A DNA stretch of 64,000 bases from Streptomyces sp. DT2A-34 (GTDB taxonomy: Bacteria; Actinomycetota; Actinomycetes; Streptomycetales; Streptomycetaceae): positions 90,653-154,652 of the forward strand of contig NZ_JASTWJ010000002.1 of assembly GCF_030499515.1 (NCBI RefSeq), read 5' to 3'. The notes below the pieces were generated by a model. It did not search any database. It had not been told where the DNA came from and saw only the letters and a program-made list of their open reading frames with translations. The position numbers were made by a program, and so were the translations under genes. This document shows, one piece after another, positions 1 through 10,078 of the stretch. Within the stretch, counting starts at the first letter, position 1; every line of letters begins with the position of its first letter.

Positions 1-2454
1 ATCGTCGACGAGGCGCACCATGCCCCGGCCTCTACCTGGACGAATGTGATCCGCCGGTTCGAGGACCGGCGGGTACTGCTGTTCACCGCGACCCCGTTCA
101 GGGAGGACGGCCGGAAGATTCCCGGCCGGACCGTCTTCCGCTATCCGCTGCGCCAGGCGCAGGCCGAGAACTACTTCACAGCCATCGACTACCGGGCGGC
201 CCTGAGCCTGGAGGGCAACGACCAGAAGATCGCCGAGCTGGCCGTGCAGCGCCTGCGTGCCGACCTGGACGCGGGCTATGACCACCTGCTGATGGCGCGG
301 GTGAACACCGTCAGACGGGCCCGGGAGATCTGCGCGCTGTACCAGGAGTTGGCAGATGATCTGGGTGCGGTAGCGCTGTATGACGGGCTGTCCGCGGCTG
401 ACCGCAAGGTGGCGCTGGCCTCGATGCACGACCGCAGCTGCCGCATCGTGGTGTGCGTGAACATGCTCGGCGAGGGCTTCGACATGCCCCAGCTGAAGGT
501 GGCGGCGGTGCACGACGTCAGGAAGAGCCTCAGCCCGATGATCCAGTTCATCGGCCGGTTCACCCGCACCTCGACGCTCGCCCCGAAACCGATCGGGACC
601 GCCTCGGTGTTCGTGGCACGGGATCCGGCGGCGGCCCTCTCACCGCTGCGCGACCTGCTGAAGGAGGACGCGGACTGGGATCTCCTGCTGCATGACATCA
701 CCGAGCAGAGCGCTGCGCGGGGTGAGGAACTCAGCGAGTTCGACGCCTCCTTCACGCATGTGCCGGCCGACATGGCGGTCAGTGTGCTGGAACCGAAGAT
801 GAGCGCGGTAGCGCACCGGGCTCCGAGCGGCGCGTGGGATCCGCAGGCCGCGATCAGCTGCTACGGCGAGGACCGCGTGCTCGGGCAGACCGTGGCCACC
901 GGCGCCGACGGCCGCATCGCCTGGTTCGTCGTCGAGCACCGCACCCTGGTCGACTGGGGTGCCCCGCAGTTCCTTGAGCAGACCCAGTACGAGTTGATCG
1001 TCATGTACTTCGACGATGCGCGGCGGCTGCTGTACATCTACGGCTCCCACAAAAAGGGCGACTACAAGGAGCTGGCCAAACGGGTCCTGGGAGGCGACAG
1101 CCAGCCGATCAAGGGGCTCGACACCTTCCGGGTCTTCGCTGGTCTGGAGCGGGTGGTGGCTACCAACATCGGTCTGCTGGACTCGCGTGACCACTTCAAC
1201 CGCTTCTCGCTCCTGGTCGGCAGTGACGTCTTCGAAGCGCTCAACGCCGAGGCCCGCAAGAACCGCAGCCAGACCCACATCATCGCCTCGGGCCTGGACG
1301 ACGGCACCAGAGTTTCCGTCTGCGCGGCCCTGTCGGGCCGCTTCTGGTCGCCGCGCACCGCTCCCAATCTGCTGGCCTGGATGCAGTGGTGCAACACGCA
1401 GGGCACCAAGATCCTCGACTCCCGTGTGGACCTCGAACACGTGATGGCCGGCTTCATCATCCCCGTCGAGCAGACCGAACGTCCCCCCTTCCCGCTGCTC
1501 GGCCTGGAGTGGCCGTGGCAGTGGCGTGCCGGCCTGGGAGAAGGTCCGCCGTTCACCGTCGACAGCCGGTCCCATCCCGTGACCGACATCGGCTTCCGCG
1601 TGGACGACTTCACCGACCAGGGGCCGCTGCGCTTCTCCCTCGTCTCCCCCACCTGGCAGGTCGCCTACAGCGCCGACTTCACCGACCAGGGGCTGGTCTA
1701 CTCACCCGTCGCCGACGACGCCCTCGTCCGGCATCAGCACACGACGGTGCCCGCCGCCGAGTGGATCAACAAGCACAAGCCCTACCTGTACTTCGCCGGC
1801 GACCGCCTGCTGACACCCGACGACCGGCTACACGCACCCCGCACCGACCTGCCGCCCTTCGACCTCTCCCTGCTGAAGCCCTTGGGCTGGAACGGCGTCG
1901 ACATCAAGATCGAGTCCATGGGACCCGAGCGGCTCCCCCAGTCCATTCAGCACTACATGTCCCTCCACCTCAGCGGCCAGCAGCACTTCGACGTCCTTGT
2001 CGACGATGACGGCTCCGGCGAAATCGCCGACCTCGTCGGCATCACCGCGGACGACACCGAGATCACCATCACGCTCGTGCACTGCAAATACTCCTCCGAG
2101 CCCTTCCCCGGAGCCCGCGTCGACGATCTGTACGAGGTGTGCGGGCAGGCGGCCCGCGGCGCGAAATGGCGCGAGTACGGCACAGACGCACTGCTGCGGA
2201 CCCTGGACCGCCGGGCTGGCAAATACGCCGCCCGCAACCCCGGCAAGACCCCGTACCTGATCGGCAGCATCGACGAGCTGTACCGCCTCCGTGAACGCGC
2301 GCCCCACCTGCGCCCGCACATCAATACCGTTATCGCCCAGCCCGGCCTATCCGCCGCCGCCTGCAGCAGCGAGCAGCAGCGCCTCCTCGCCGGCGCCCAC
2401 TCCTACGTACGGGCACTGACCAAAGGCACCTTCACCGTCTTCTGCAGCCCGTAG
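1..2454 (+). CDS. DEAH-box superfamily II helicase with nuclease-like C-terminus (5' end outside window)
   Basis: The open frame runs in from the window edge, so the N-terminus (Walker A) is missing. The first codons read IVDEAHHAP, helicase motif II. Motif III follows as FTATPF (about residues 29-34 of the visible part) and motif VI as QFIGRFTR (about 183-190), so this is a nucleic-acid-dependent ATPase of the type III restriction/DEAD-like group. The remaining ~600 residues are not a standard helicase domain. Near the end, GEIADLVGI followed by TLVHCKYS resembles the strand-hairpin-strand core of PD-(D/E)XK nucleases with His replacing the usual Glu/Gln before xK; this is inference. It could be a stand-alone defence helicase-nuclease or one subunit of a larger system lying to the left. 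Confidence 0.85.
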   Translation: MVDEAHHAPASTWTNVIRRFEDRRVLLFTATPFREDGRKIPGRTVFRYPLRQAQAENYFTAIDYRAALSLEGNDQKIAELAVQRLRADLDAGYDHLLMARVNTVRRAREICALYQELADDLGAVALYDGLSAADRKVALASMHDRSCRIVVCVNMLGEGFDMPQLKVAAVHDVRKSLSPMIQFIGRFTRTSTLAPKPIGTASVFVARDPAAALSPLRDLLKEDADWDLLLHDITEQSAARGEELSEFDASFTHVPADMAVSVLEPKMSAVAHRAPSGAWDPQAAISCYGEDRVLGQTVATGADGRIAWFVVEHRTLVDWGAPQFLEQTQYELIVMYFDDARRLLYIYGSHKKGDYKELAKRVLGGDSQPIKGLDTFRVFAGLERVVATNIGLLDSRDHFNRFSLLVGSDVFEALNAEARKNRSQTHIIASGLDDGTRVSVCAALSGRFWSPRTAPNLLAWMQWCNTQGTKILDSRVDLEHVMAGFIIPVEQTERPPFPLLGLEWPWQWRAGLGEGPPFTVDSRSHPVTDIGFRVDDFTDQGPLRFSLVSPTWQVAYSADFTDQGLVYSPVADDALVRHQHTTVPAAEWINKHKPYLYFAGDRLLTPDDRLHAPRTDLPPFDLSLLKPLGWNGVDIKIESMGPERLPQSIQHYMSLHLSGQQHFDVLVDDDGSGEIADLVGITADDTEITITLVHCKYSSEPFPGARVDDLYEVCGQAARGAKWREYGTDALLRTLDRRAGKYAARNPGKTPYLIGSIDELYRLRERAPHLRPHINTVIAQPGLSAAACSSEQQRLLAGAHSYVRALTKGTFTVFCSP

Positions 2455-2595
2455 ACCCAGCGGCGGCCATCTGCCGGGACAGCATGATCCTGCGCAGCCA
2501 ACCGCCCCTGCCGCAATGGACGTGACGCCGCCGCAGGCGGGCCGGGCAGGGCCGCACCGGCGTGAGTGTGCCGCGGCTCTGCCCGGCGCGAGACC

Positions 2596-3012
2596 TCACT
2601 GGGGCACTTCATCGGCGCCTGGCACTCCGGCTCGTTCATCTTCCCGAAGGGGACGTGCACGCTGGGCGTGTTGCGGGCGGTGCCGGCCAGATGACGGACC
2701 TGGTAATCGAAGAAGATGTGGGGCTTGAGAACGCCCATGAGCCACGGCTCGCGGGATGGCGTCGGCTGGCGCCCCTTCCGACTGGGCTCTTTGAGAGGCC
2801 GCCGGGACGGCAAGCGGCAATGGGGGCAGAGGGGGTGGGCAGTCTTGTTCGCCGCGCAGGTTGATCTGCCCGGTCGCCGGCTGTCCGAGCAGGAACGAAA
2901 TGGTCCGGCACCCGTGTTCCGGCTGCCGGCCCGGTGTGCTGTTCGGGCCTCCTTGCCTCCTGCAGGCGGTGAAGGACGCACCGGAGCGGCAGCAGGGGTG
3001 GGAGTGCTTCAT
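2596..3012 (-). CDS. Doubtful ORF translationally coupled to the small membrane ORF
   Basis: An ATG at 3012 overlaps the TGA of the upstream small ORF as ATGA, the usual form of translational coupling in Streptomyces. The first ~70 residues (start MKHSHPCCRSG, then GQINLRGEQDCPPPLP) look coding. After about 2800 the better-looking sequence shifts to a different frame, containing CPHC, then VLKPHIFFDYQVRHLAG and a C-x3-MKC segment. This suggests a frameshifted small cysteine-containing protein, but no family is recognised. The rest of 2455-2595 holds nothing recognisable. Confidence 0.3.
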   Translation of the reverse strand: MKHSHPCCRSGASFTACRRQGGPNSTPGRQPEHGCRTISFLLGQPATGQINLRGEQDCPPPLPPLPLAVPAASQRAQSEGAPADAIPRAVAHGRSQAPHLLRLPGPSSGRHRPQHAQRARPLREDERAGVPGADEVPQ

Positions 3013-3140
3013 CGCGAGATCAGCCACAGGAGCACCCCTGTCATGACGGTGCTGCCGGTTGCGTATGCAGCGCCGCGGAGCATCGCGAAGCCTGCGGCGT
3101 GCAGCAGGCGGCGGCCGGTACAGCGGATAGGTCGTGTCAT
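3009..3140 (-). CDS. Small single-pass membrane protein (43 aa)
   Basis: An ATG at 3140 is preceded by a strong AGGAGG six bases upstream. The peptide begins MTRPIRCTGRRLLHAAG and ends with a hydrophobic stretch (YATGSTVMTGVLLWLISR), so one C-terminal transmembrane helix is predicted. Short basic proteins of this shape, with an aromatic-rich C-terminal helix, are common in Streptomyces accessory DNA and have no known function. Its stop codon overlaps the start of the next ORF on the same strand. Confidence 0.5.
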   Translation of the reverse strand: MTRPIRCTGRRLLHAAGFAMLRGAAYATGSTVMTGVLLWLISR

Positions 3141-3282
3141 GAATCCTCCTACTGGTGACATGAATTGAGAACGTCGCACCCCTCGCGGGCCGTCGTCGCA
3201 CGGCGAGTGCGTGATCCAGTAGGCCATTCCCGGCGCCGCCAGTTGGGCGGTTTAATCGCGGGGTTCTAACTAGGGTGAGGTA

Positions 3283-4422
3283 GTGGCGTGGAAGGGACCG
3301 AGTGCGGCTGAACAGGAGCTTTCCGAACTCCTGGGGGCGCGGGATCTGTGCGTGAGCTGGGCCAAGATCAGGCGCTGGCGGGAGTTCGGGGCTCTGCCGT
3401 GGGGCCCCCGGCGCGGCCTGGGCAGAGGTGTCGGGTCGGTGTCGGAGCTCACTGCGGATACGGCGGTGGTCGCCGAGGCCCTTGCTCTGGCCACGGCCAG
3501 GAAGACGCGGATTGAGAAAGCCGTGCTCCGCGTGTTCACGGTGCATCCGCGGTCCGGAGATGCGTTCGTGGCCACCTGGGTTCCGCTGCCGGAACGTGGT
3601 GTCCGCAGGGCATTGATGTGGTACGTCGGTCAGGATCGCTCCAGCGCGGTGGCTGTCGTCGAGCGAGCTGTCGAGGCGGCGGGCGACGATCCCGATCGGC
3701 GTGCGGACGCCGCTCTTGCTGCCGCGCACACGTACTACGCCAGGCGGTATCACCGGGCCCGCAACACGCGCCGGGCGGGCGGCCGCGTCCGCCCGGCCGA
3801 TCCGCACAGCCGGGCGGACGCACATGGGCTGGCGACGTTCGCGGCCGCCGTGGTGCTGGGCGTGCAGGAGTTCGCCGCGGACGGCGTGATGGAGGCCCTC
3901 GGGCAATCGTTCGGTTCACCAGGCAATGGGCTCGTGTCCGCGCAGGCGTTCACCGAAATGGAGGCCATCGCCACACAGGCCGAATGCTCCGGCGACCAGC
4001 TGGTCCTGCCGGGCGGGGGGCTCACGGCCGACAAGGCGCGCCGGCTGAGGGAGACGGACTACGACACCCTCTGCACGGTCCGCCACGTGCTCGCCGTTTT
4101 GGTGGAGTCCTCCCTTCCGCTGCGTCTGGCTTCCCGTGCCCGCCTGCAAGATCCCGCTCTGCGGCACATCGAGCAGGTCCGTGCTGGCAACCCCCGCGTT
4201 CGCCACTACCTGGACTGTGCTGATTTCATCAGCCGTCGTCCTCCGGCTGATGCGTGGGAAGAGTTGATCCTCTTGCTAATCAGCATCTGCACCACCCCCG
4301 AAAAACTGGAGGCCTTCCAGGGGGACGTCACCGCCCTGGACCCGGCCCTCGACGAGATCCACGCCCTCGGCCAGCGCGCGGTGGCCCGTCTCGCACCAGC
4401 GGCTGGCGAAGGAACGGCCTAG
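3283..4422 (+). CDS. Hypothetical protein, 379 aa
   Basis: GTG start at 3283 with GGGTGAGG just upstream. The N-terminus has a short basic segment (WAKIRRWREFGALPWGPRRGLG) that could belong to a winged-helix or MerR-like DNA-binding fold; this is weak. The rest is helical, with no catalytic motif I can name and no signal peptide. It stands alone on its strand between the helicase and the convergent hydrolase gene. Coding potential is clear from codon use; function is unknown. Confidence 0.75.
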   Translation: MAWKGPSAAEQELSELLGARDLCVSWAKIRRWREFGALPWGPRRGLGRGVGSVSELTADTAVVAEALALATARKTRIEKAVLRVFTVHPRSGDAFVATWVPLPERGVRRALMWYVGQDRSSAVAVVERAVEAAGDDPDRRADAALAAAHTYYARRYHRARNTRRAGGRVRPADPHSRADAHGLATFAAAVVLGVQEFAADGVMEALGQSFGSPGNGLVSAQAFTEMEAIATQAECSGDQLVLPGGGLTADKARRLRETDYDTLCTVRHVLAVLVESSLPLRLASRARLQDPALRHIEQVRAGNPRVRHYLDCADFISRRPPADAWEELILLLISICTTPEKLEAFQGDVTALDPALDEIHALGQRAVARLAPAAGEGTA

Positions 4423-4551
4423 AGGCACCACTCATGCGGTCGTTGCCCGCAGCCGACTGCAGGATGATCGCACCTGACGCGCCAGCGTCATGCGCAATAA
4501 GCGCGCTGGCCGACAGCGGTGCTGTCTGCATCCGCTGCCGTGGGGCTTGGG

Positions 4552-5409
4552 TTAGGGGGTGCTGGTCTGCACGATGAGGTCGGCGAGCGGCCGTTGGGCG
4601 AGGTAGCGGTGGGCGGCGTGCGGTTCGCCGATGCCGTTGCGGACCAGTTCGTCGCGGGCGGCCGGGGCGAGGAGGGCCAGTCCGCTCTGGGCGACGATGT
4701 CACCGGCGGCGTGGAGGTTCATCCAGTCGATGCTGTCGGGCAGGTGCAGTGCGCCGTCCTGGCCCAGGGAGTGACGAATGGTGGGCCAGGCGAGGGGGGA
4801 TCCGCAGGTGACCAGGGTGGTCAGGCCGTCGGGTCCGGGTCCGGTGTCGGCGCGGGTGAGCATGTCGAAGGCGATGATGCTGCCCAGGGAATGCGCGATG
4901 ACCAGGCGGGGTTCGGGGCGGTGCAGTTCGGTTCGGACTTCGGCGCGGATGCGCTCGCCGATGTCGTGGTGGAGGTAGCGGTAGACCTGGCGGATGAAGC
5001 GCAGCAGGCGTCGGCCCATGTTGCGGCCGATTTTGTGGTCGGCGGCGGCAAGTGCCCTGGCGACGGGGCGGGGGACGTAAGGGATGCCCAGTCCGAGGGT
5101 TTCGGTCTGGAGTTGTTCGGGGTCTAGGCCCGGCGGGGTGTACAGGGCGAGGGTGTCGAGGACGAACGCTTCCTCCTGGTCGGTGAAGGGATCGGTGTCG
5201 TCGACGAGAGGGCTGCCGTCTTCGGTTCCTAGCCGCTGGCTGGGGGTGCGGAAGAGGTTGCCGTAGTAGGCCACGCTCAGCGGTGGGATGGGGCAGGCGG
5301 GTCCGTGGTGGGTGCGCAGTCCCTTGGTCAGGGCACCGGCCCAGTCAGCCGATAGTTTCACGGCGTTGGTGTTTCCCTGCCAGATGCCGTGGATTCCAAC
5401 GATGTGCAT
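4552..5409 (-). CDS. Alpha/beta hydrolase (lipase/esterase-like)
   Basis: The protein opens with MHIVGIHGIWQG, the HG oxyanion-hole strand of alpha/beta hydrolases. The nucleophile elbow is AHSLGS (G-x-S-x-G variant with Ala at the first position), with candidate Asp and His residues in the C-terminal third (DWMNLHAAGDIV). It has no signal peptide, so it is cytosolic. It is transcribed away from the caspase-STAND gene and shares its ~120-bp upstream region, so the two may be co-regulated. Lipase-like effectors occur in several NTPase-linked defence systems, but a functional link here is only inferred from position. Confidence 0.75.
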   Translation of the reverse strand: MHIVGIHGIWQGNTNAVKLSADWAGALTKGLRTHHGPACPIPPLSVAYYGNLFRTPSQRLGTEDGSPLVDDTDPFTDQEEAFVLDTLALYTPPGLDPEQLQTETLGLGIPYVPRPVARALAAADHKIGRNMGRRLLRFIRQVYRYLHHDIGERIRAEVRTELHRPEPRLVIAHSLGSIIAFDMLTRADTGPGPDGLTTLVTCGSPLAWPTIRHSLGQDGALHLPDSIDWMNLHAAGDIVAQSGLALLAPAARDELVRNGIGEPHAAHRYLAQRPLADLIVQTSTP

Positions 5410-5528
5410 GCCGGCCTTCCACTCCCCCGAGGACGGGCCCTGCGGCTGCGGGACCTTGGTGACTGCGGGGATCGTAATTGCTGGTCGTTAAGGTACTCAA
5501 GGAGCATCTGCGGCGAAGGGGGCTGGGG

Positions 5529-8500
5529 TTGAGCGAGACGGCACCGGGTTCGCGGCGGTTGGTGATTGTCGCGGTTGACGACTATGCGACTGAGGACAAT
5601 GAGTTCACTACGGGGATCCGGGCTCAGGTGGAGACGGTGACCGGGTGGCTTGCTCATCCGTCACTTGGCGCGGAACGGCAGTTCGAGGTCGCGCAGCCCA
5701 AGGAACTGACATGCACGGAGGATCTGCGCGAGTTCCTGGCCCGCCAGGAACTGGCCAGGGCGGACTGGGACGAGGCTCTCGTGGTCTACATCACCGGGCA
5801 CGGTCTGCGGGGCATGTCACGGCGACACTATCTGACTTTCGCTGGCACAGACACCGGGCGGCTGCTCGCCACGGCGTTTCCCACCAGCGAGCTGGTGACG
5901 CAGGTTGTGGACAGTGAGGCCGAGCATGTTCTGGTGCTGGTCGACTCGTGCTTCGCCGGGAGCCTGAAGAGCGAACTGGGTGTCCTGTTGGAGGAGTTGT
6001 CCGCCCAGCGGCGGAAGCTGAGGACTCTCGCCGTGATCACCAGTGGTGATTTCGAGCAGCGGCCGCGGTTGGGTGAGTTCACGCGGCTGATGGAGCTGGC
6101 CCTGGAGCGGGCCAGGGACGAGTCGGCCGGCTTTACGGCGCCTCATCTGTCGCTGGAGGAGTGGGAGAAGCTTCTCAATACTGTCGGTGACGACCATCCG
6201 GAACTGATACGGGCGCTGTGGGTGTGGCCCGACTCGCGCCGTGACGAGCCGAGCCTGTGCCTGCCCAATCCGCATTTCCAGCCCGAGGAACAGGTTGTGC
6301 AGGCCCCCCGGCAGTCGGTGTCGCTGTCGGCGTCCGCCCTTGAGCAGTACTGGCTCTCGCGTGCCTCGGGCCGCACGGACGACGGGGATCCAGGCTGGTA
6401 CTTCAGCGGGCGCCGGGATTTGATGAGGGCGCTGGTGGAGTTCGTTCGTGCCGGCGAAGGCGTGTTGGTAGTGACCGGTGCGGCCGGATCGGGCAAGTCG
6501 GCGCTGCTGGCCCGTTTGGTCACGTTGAGCGATCCGCTGTTTGCCACTGTCTCACGGTTCGCGGCGGTGGTGCAGGCGATTCCTGCGCCGCTTCGCCCTG
6601 CAGTGGGTGGCGTCGACGCGGCGGTGCTTGCCCGCGGGAAGTCGTCTTTGGCGCTGATCGAGGATCTGCTGGCCGCTTTCGGTGGAGCCGTTTCGAGAGG
6701 GGAACCTGCGCTGCAGGCTCTGCTGCAGCGGATCGCGGCCGCCGGTGAGGCCAAGCAGGGGCCGGTCACGGTCGTGGTCGACGGACTGGACGAGGCGCTG
6801 GAGCCTGCGGCGTGCCTGTCGGACGTGATCGGGCCTCTGGCCCGGCTGCGCACGGCGGACGGCCAGGGGGCGGTCCGGCTGGTGGTGGGTATGCGCAGTT
6901 CGGCGCAGGATGTCACGGACGGACGGCTGCAGGACGCGGCGGCCGATCAGTTGCTGGGTGTCCTGCACACGGTCCTCCAGGCAGGGGTGGGCGAAGCCTA
7001 TGTGGAGCTGACACGGCTGCATACGGACGGTCCGCAGACGCGGCAGGACATCGCCGCCTACGTGCGGGCGGTACTGCAGGCCCAGGAGGAGAGCCCCTAC
7101 GCGGGCTACGAGGAGGAGGCCAACGAAGCAGCCGAAGTGATCGCGGAGGCGGTAGCACCGTCGTTCCTGGATGCACGTCTGGCGGCTGCTCAGCTCAGGG
7201 GCGCTTCCCAGGCGCAGGATCTGCACGACCTCCGGTGGCGCGAGCGGCTGTTGGCCGGGACGACAGCGCTGCTCAGCAGTGATCTGCGGGAAGTGGCTGA
7301 AGAGCAGAGGGTGGACCTGCGGGTCTTGCTGGCGGTGTTGCGGGCCAGCGCTTTCGGTCAGGGGTCCGGTCTGCCGTGGGCTGAAGTATGGCCGGCGACC
7401 GCAACGGCGGTCCTGGGGGCCGATGCTCCTGCACAGGGGGTGATCGACACGGCTATCCGGACGGTGCGGCACAGCCGTCTGGTCGGCTATCTCACCACCA
7501 GCGAGGAGGACGCCCGTGTCACGTACCGGCCGGTCCATCAGCGAGTGAGTGAGGTCCTTCTGCGGGAGCCGGGCCTGCTGGTCGTGGACCCGCTCACCGG
7601 GCAGCCGGAGGCCTGGGCCGCGCGTCTGCAGGAGAGCCGTCCGCCTGAACTGGTTCACCGTGCCATCGCCCAGGCGTTGGCCGGGCTGGCGCGGCAGTCC
7701 GGGCATCTGGCACCGCACCCGTATGTACGCCGCCACACCGTGGCACACGCGGATCGTGGCGGGGGCCTGGACGACTCAGTCATGCCGGTGGAGCTCGCGG
7801 CCCATGAAAGCTCGGGAACCTTGCGCGGTCGTCTGGGGCTGCCGCTGCCGTTCGGCGAAGAACAGCGCCGGGTCGTCACGTCAGCCGGTCTCATCGAGCC
7901 CTACCTGGACGAGTCAGTGGACGTGCCGTCCCGGCTCAGCAGCATCCGTTTCCACCTGACGGCGCAAGCCCAGTTCACCGCCAGTGCGAATGTTCCGGGC
8001 GTGACGTCGCTGGCCGCGCCCTCGCCGGACGCCGCCTTGCCCACGCACTGGGCGCACTGGCGGCCCCGCGGCAACGTGGTGGCCTCGCCGGCCGGCCGTG
8101 TCCACTCGATGTGCTCCCTGCGGACACTGGACGGCCGTGATCTGCTCGCCGCCAGCACCCCTCACGGCCTCGGCGTCTGGGACAGTGCGACCGGCCAGCA
8201 GCTCGTCTCGATCGACACCGCAGTGGCCCACAGCCTCACCGTCGCACGGGGCACCAGCGGCCGCCCCTTCTTGGTCGTGGCCCACCCCACCAGCGCATCG
8301 GTGTTCGATCCGCTGTCGGGCCGTCAGCTGGCGCGCATCGACAAGTTCAGTGTCCGCATGGTCACCGTGGCCCGCGACGGCGAAGCGCGCTGGGTCATGG
8401 TGGTGGCCAGCGGGAGATCCCTGCTGCTGTGGCGGCCTTCCGAAGACGAGACGGAGTGGGTCGCGCTGCCCGACGACCTCAGGCTCCCGGAACGGCTGAC

Positions 8501-9923
8501 CTGGGTCCGCGGCCCAGACGGCCAGGGCTACCACTTGTGCAAGCGGGTGCGGAAGGGATGGGTGCTGTTCGATCCCCTGACCGGTGACGTCGTCCCCGTG
8601 CAGCTTCCGTTCACCAAAGCGCGGCCCCTGGCTGCAGTACGCGGACCGTCCGGAGGCGATCTGCTCGCGTTCCTACCCCGCCAGGGCGGGTCTGTCCAGT
8701 GGGTCGACCCCTTCCAGCCCGGCGCAGGCGTTGACGGTTTGCCATGCCAGGGCCAGCGGGTGGTGGCCCTGAACGCTCCCGGAGGTGCCGATGGCCTCGG
8801 CGTCGTCACGGACAGCGCCGTCGACGTATGGGATGTAAGCACCAACACTCCCCAGCACGTGGGGCGGTACCCGGCCCGGCCCCAGTCCCTGTTCGCGCGC
8901 GTGGCCGACCCGTCCGGTTCCTGGAAGCTGGCCGCCACCGGTGACGAAGGCATCCTGTTGCACCGGAACACGCCGCACAGGCAGGCTTCCTCTGCTGCCA
9001 AGCGGGCCCTCGCGCCGCCCTGGTCCCCGCGCGTGTCGCGTGGGATGGCCGCGCTGGAGCCGGTGGAAGGGACGCAGTACCTGGCCGTTGCCAGCGCCTC
9101 CACCGTAGAGGTCCTGCATCCGGCCACCGGCCAGGACATCAGCAGGTACAAGCATTCCTCGCCCGTGACGTTCCTGGAGCCGGTACCCGGTTTCCCAGAC
9201 GGCCCTGCCGTGCTGGTGGGCGATGCCACCAGCGTGCACCTGTGGCACATCGGCCAAGAGACAGCCACCGTCGTGGCCAGAGACCTGCACGACAGTGCCA
9301 GCTGCCTCGTGCAACTCCCGGGCGGCGAGCCCGCGCTGGCGGTGGTGGGACGTGACGGAATGCGTGTGGTGGATCTCCATGCAGGATCGGGATCCGCCCG
9401 ATTGCCGTTGGGCCGCATGCCGCGGCCCAACGCCCTGGTGGCGCTCCCCTCTCCCGATGGCCACTGCCTAGTGGCAGGTTCCGTACGTTCCCGGCTGCTG
9501 GTGTGGGACGTGGTCAGCGGCGAACTCCTGGAGCAGATCCCCCTACCCCAGCGCCACGCGATCACCGCACTGTGTGCTGTCCCGCTGCCCGAGGGCCGGT
9601 TCGCCGTGGCCGCCGCGACGTCCCGTGAAGTCACATTCTGGGACCCGCAAAGGTGGAAGGTCATGAACCGTGTCGCGACACCGTCCACCACCGTGCTCCA
9701 CGCACTTGCCCAGCCTTCCGGATCAGCGCTGCTGGCAGCCGGAAGCGGAACCGGCCTGCGGCTGTGGGAACCCCTCGCGGGCCGCCTGGCGCACACCCTG
9801 CTCACCGCGGCCCCGATCGCCGCCCTCACATCCACCAATGCCAGCGGGCAGCAGCATGTGCACATCGGCGGCCCGGCAGGAATCGCCGCCCTGGACTGGC
9901 CGCTGAAGCCGTTCTCCTCGTGA
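5529..9923 (+). CDS. Caspase-like protease / STAND NTPase / beta-propeller protein (paralogue 1)
   Basis: I prefer the TTG at 5529 (GAAGGGGG six bases upstream) because the protein then begins SETAPGSRRLVIVAVDDY, matching the paralogue at 11947; the frame is open from 5478. Domains on this start: a caspase/CHAT-type peptidase with the catalytic dyad in YITGHG (His ~91) and VLVDSCFAG (Cys ~141); a P-loop NTPase with Walker A GAAGSGKS (~317-324) and Walker B VVVDGLDEA (~415-423), as in NACHT/STAND proteins; a helical linker; and from ~840 a long array of WD40-like blades with GxxVWD-type motifs. STAND proteins use the C-terminal repeats to sense a ligand and the NTPase to oligomerise, which would activate the protease. 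The role in conflict or cell death is inferred from family architecture. Confidence 0.85.
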   Translation: MSETAPGSRRLVIVAVDDYATEDNEFTTGIRAQVETVTGWLAHPSLGAERQFEVAQPKELTCTEDLREFLARQELARADWDEALVVYITGHGLRGMSRRHYLTFAGTDTGRLLATAFPTSELVTQVVDSEAEHVLVLVDSCFAGSLKSELGVLLEELSAQRRKLRTLAVITSGDFEQRPRLGEFTRLMELALERARDESAGFTAPHLSLEEWEKLLNTVGDDHPELIRALWVWPDSRRDEPSLCLPNPHFQPEEQVVQAPRQSVSLSASALEQYWLSRASGRTDDGDPGWYFSGRRDLMRALVEFVRAGEGVLVVTGAAGSGKSALLARLVTLSDPLFATVSRFAAVVQAIPAPLRPAVGGVDAAVLARGKSSLALIEDLLAAFGGAVSRGEPALQALLQRIAAAGEAKQGPVTVVVDGLDEALEPAACLSDVIGPLARLRTADGQGAVRLVVGMRSSAQDVTDGRLQDAAADQLLGVLHTVLQAGVGEAYVELTRLHTDGPQTRQDIAAYVRAVLQAQEESPYAGYEEEANEAAEVIAEAVAPSFLDARLAAAQLRGASQAQDLHDLRWRERLLAGTTALLSSDLREVAEEQRVDLRVLLAVLRASAFGQGSGLPWAEVWPATATAVLGADAPAQGVIDTAIRTVRHSRLVGYLTTSEEDARVTYRPVHQRVSEVLLREPGLLVVDPLTGQPEAWAARLQESRPPELVHRAIAQALAGLARQSGHLAPHPYVRRHTVAHADRGGGLDDSVMPVELAAHESSGTLRGRLGLPLPFGEEQRRVVTSAGLIEPYLDESVDVPSRLSSIRFHLTAQAQFTASANVPGVTSLAAPSPDAALPTHWAHWRPRGNVVASPAGRVHSMCSLRTLDGRDLLAASTPHGLGVWDSATGQQLVSIDTAVAHSLTVARGTSGRPFLVVAHPTSASVFDPLSGRQLARIDKFSVRMVTVARDGEARWVMVVASGRSLLLWRPSEDETEWVALPDDLRLPERLTWVRGPDGQGYHLCKRVRKGWVLFDPLTGDVVPVQLPFTKARPLAAVRGPSGGDLLAFLPRQGGSVQWVDPFQPGAGVDGLPCQGQRVVALNAPGGADGLGVVTDSAVDVWDVSTNTPQHVGRYPARPQSLFARVADPSGSWKLAATGDEGILLHRNTPHRQASSAAKRALAPPWSPRVSRGMAALEPVEGTQYLAVASASTVEVLHPATGQDISRYKHSSPVTFLEPVPGFPDGPAVLVGDATSVHLWHIGQETATVVARDLHDSASCLVQLPGGEPALAVVGRDGMRVVDLHAGSGSARLPLGRMPRPNALVALPSPDGHCLVAGSVRSRLLVWDVVSGELLEQIPLPQRHAITALCAVPLPEGRFAVAAATSREVTFWDPQRWKVMNRVATPSTTVLHALAQPSGSALLAAGSGTGLRLWEPLAGRLAHTLLTAAPIAALTSTNASGQQHVHIGGPAGIAALDWPLKPFSS

Positions 9924-10078
9924 GCTCGGCGGCGGCCACCGTCCGTACCCGGTGCTCCACCGGACAGGTCAGCCCGGGTGCAGGCTGCTGTTGTCGGCGA
10001 ACGGACACGGGTCTTTGTTGTGCCGCAGCCTGAGGTGGTGATCCCTGGTATGCATGGGCGGTGAGCGCCGCGGCCGGG

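Noticed and set aside
640..1575. Long open frame on the minus strand inside the helicase gene
   Set aside because: It is the antisense shadow of a clearly coding plus-strand frame; the product is low in motifs and rich in the residues produced by reverse-strand high-GC codons.
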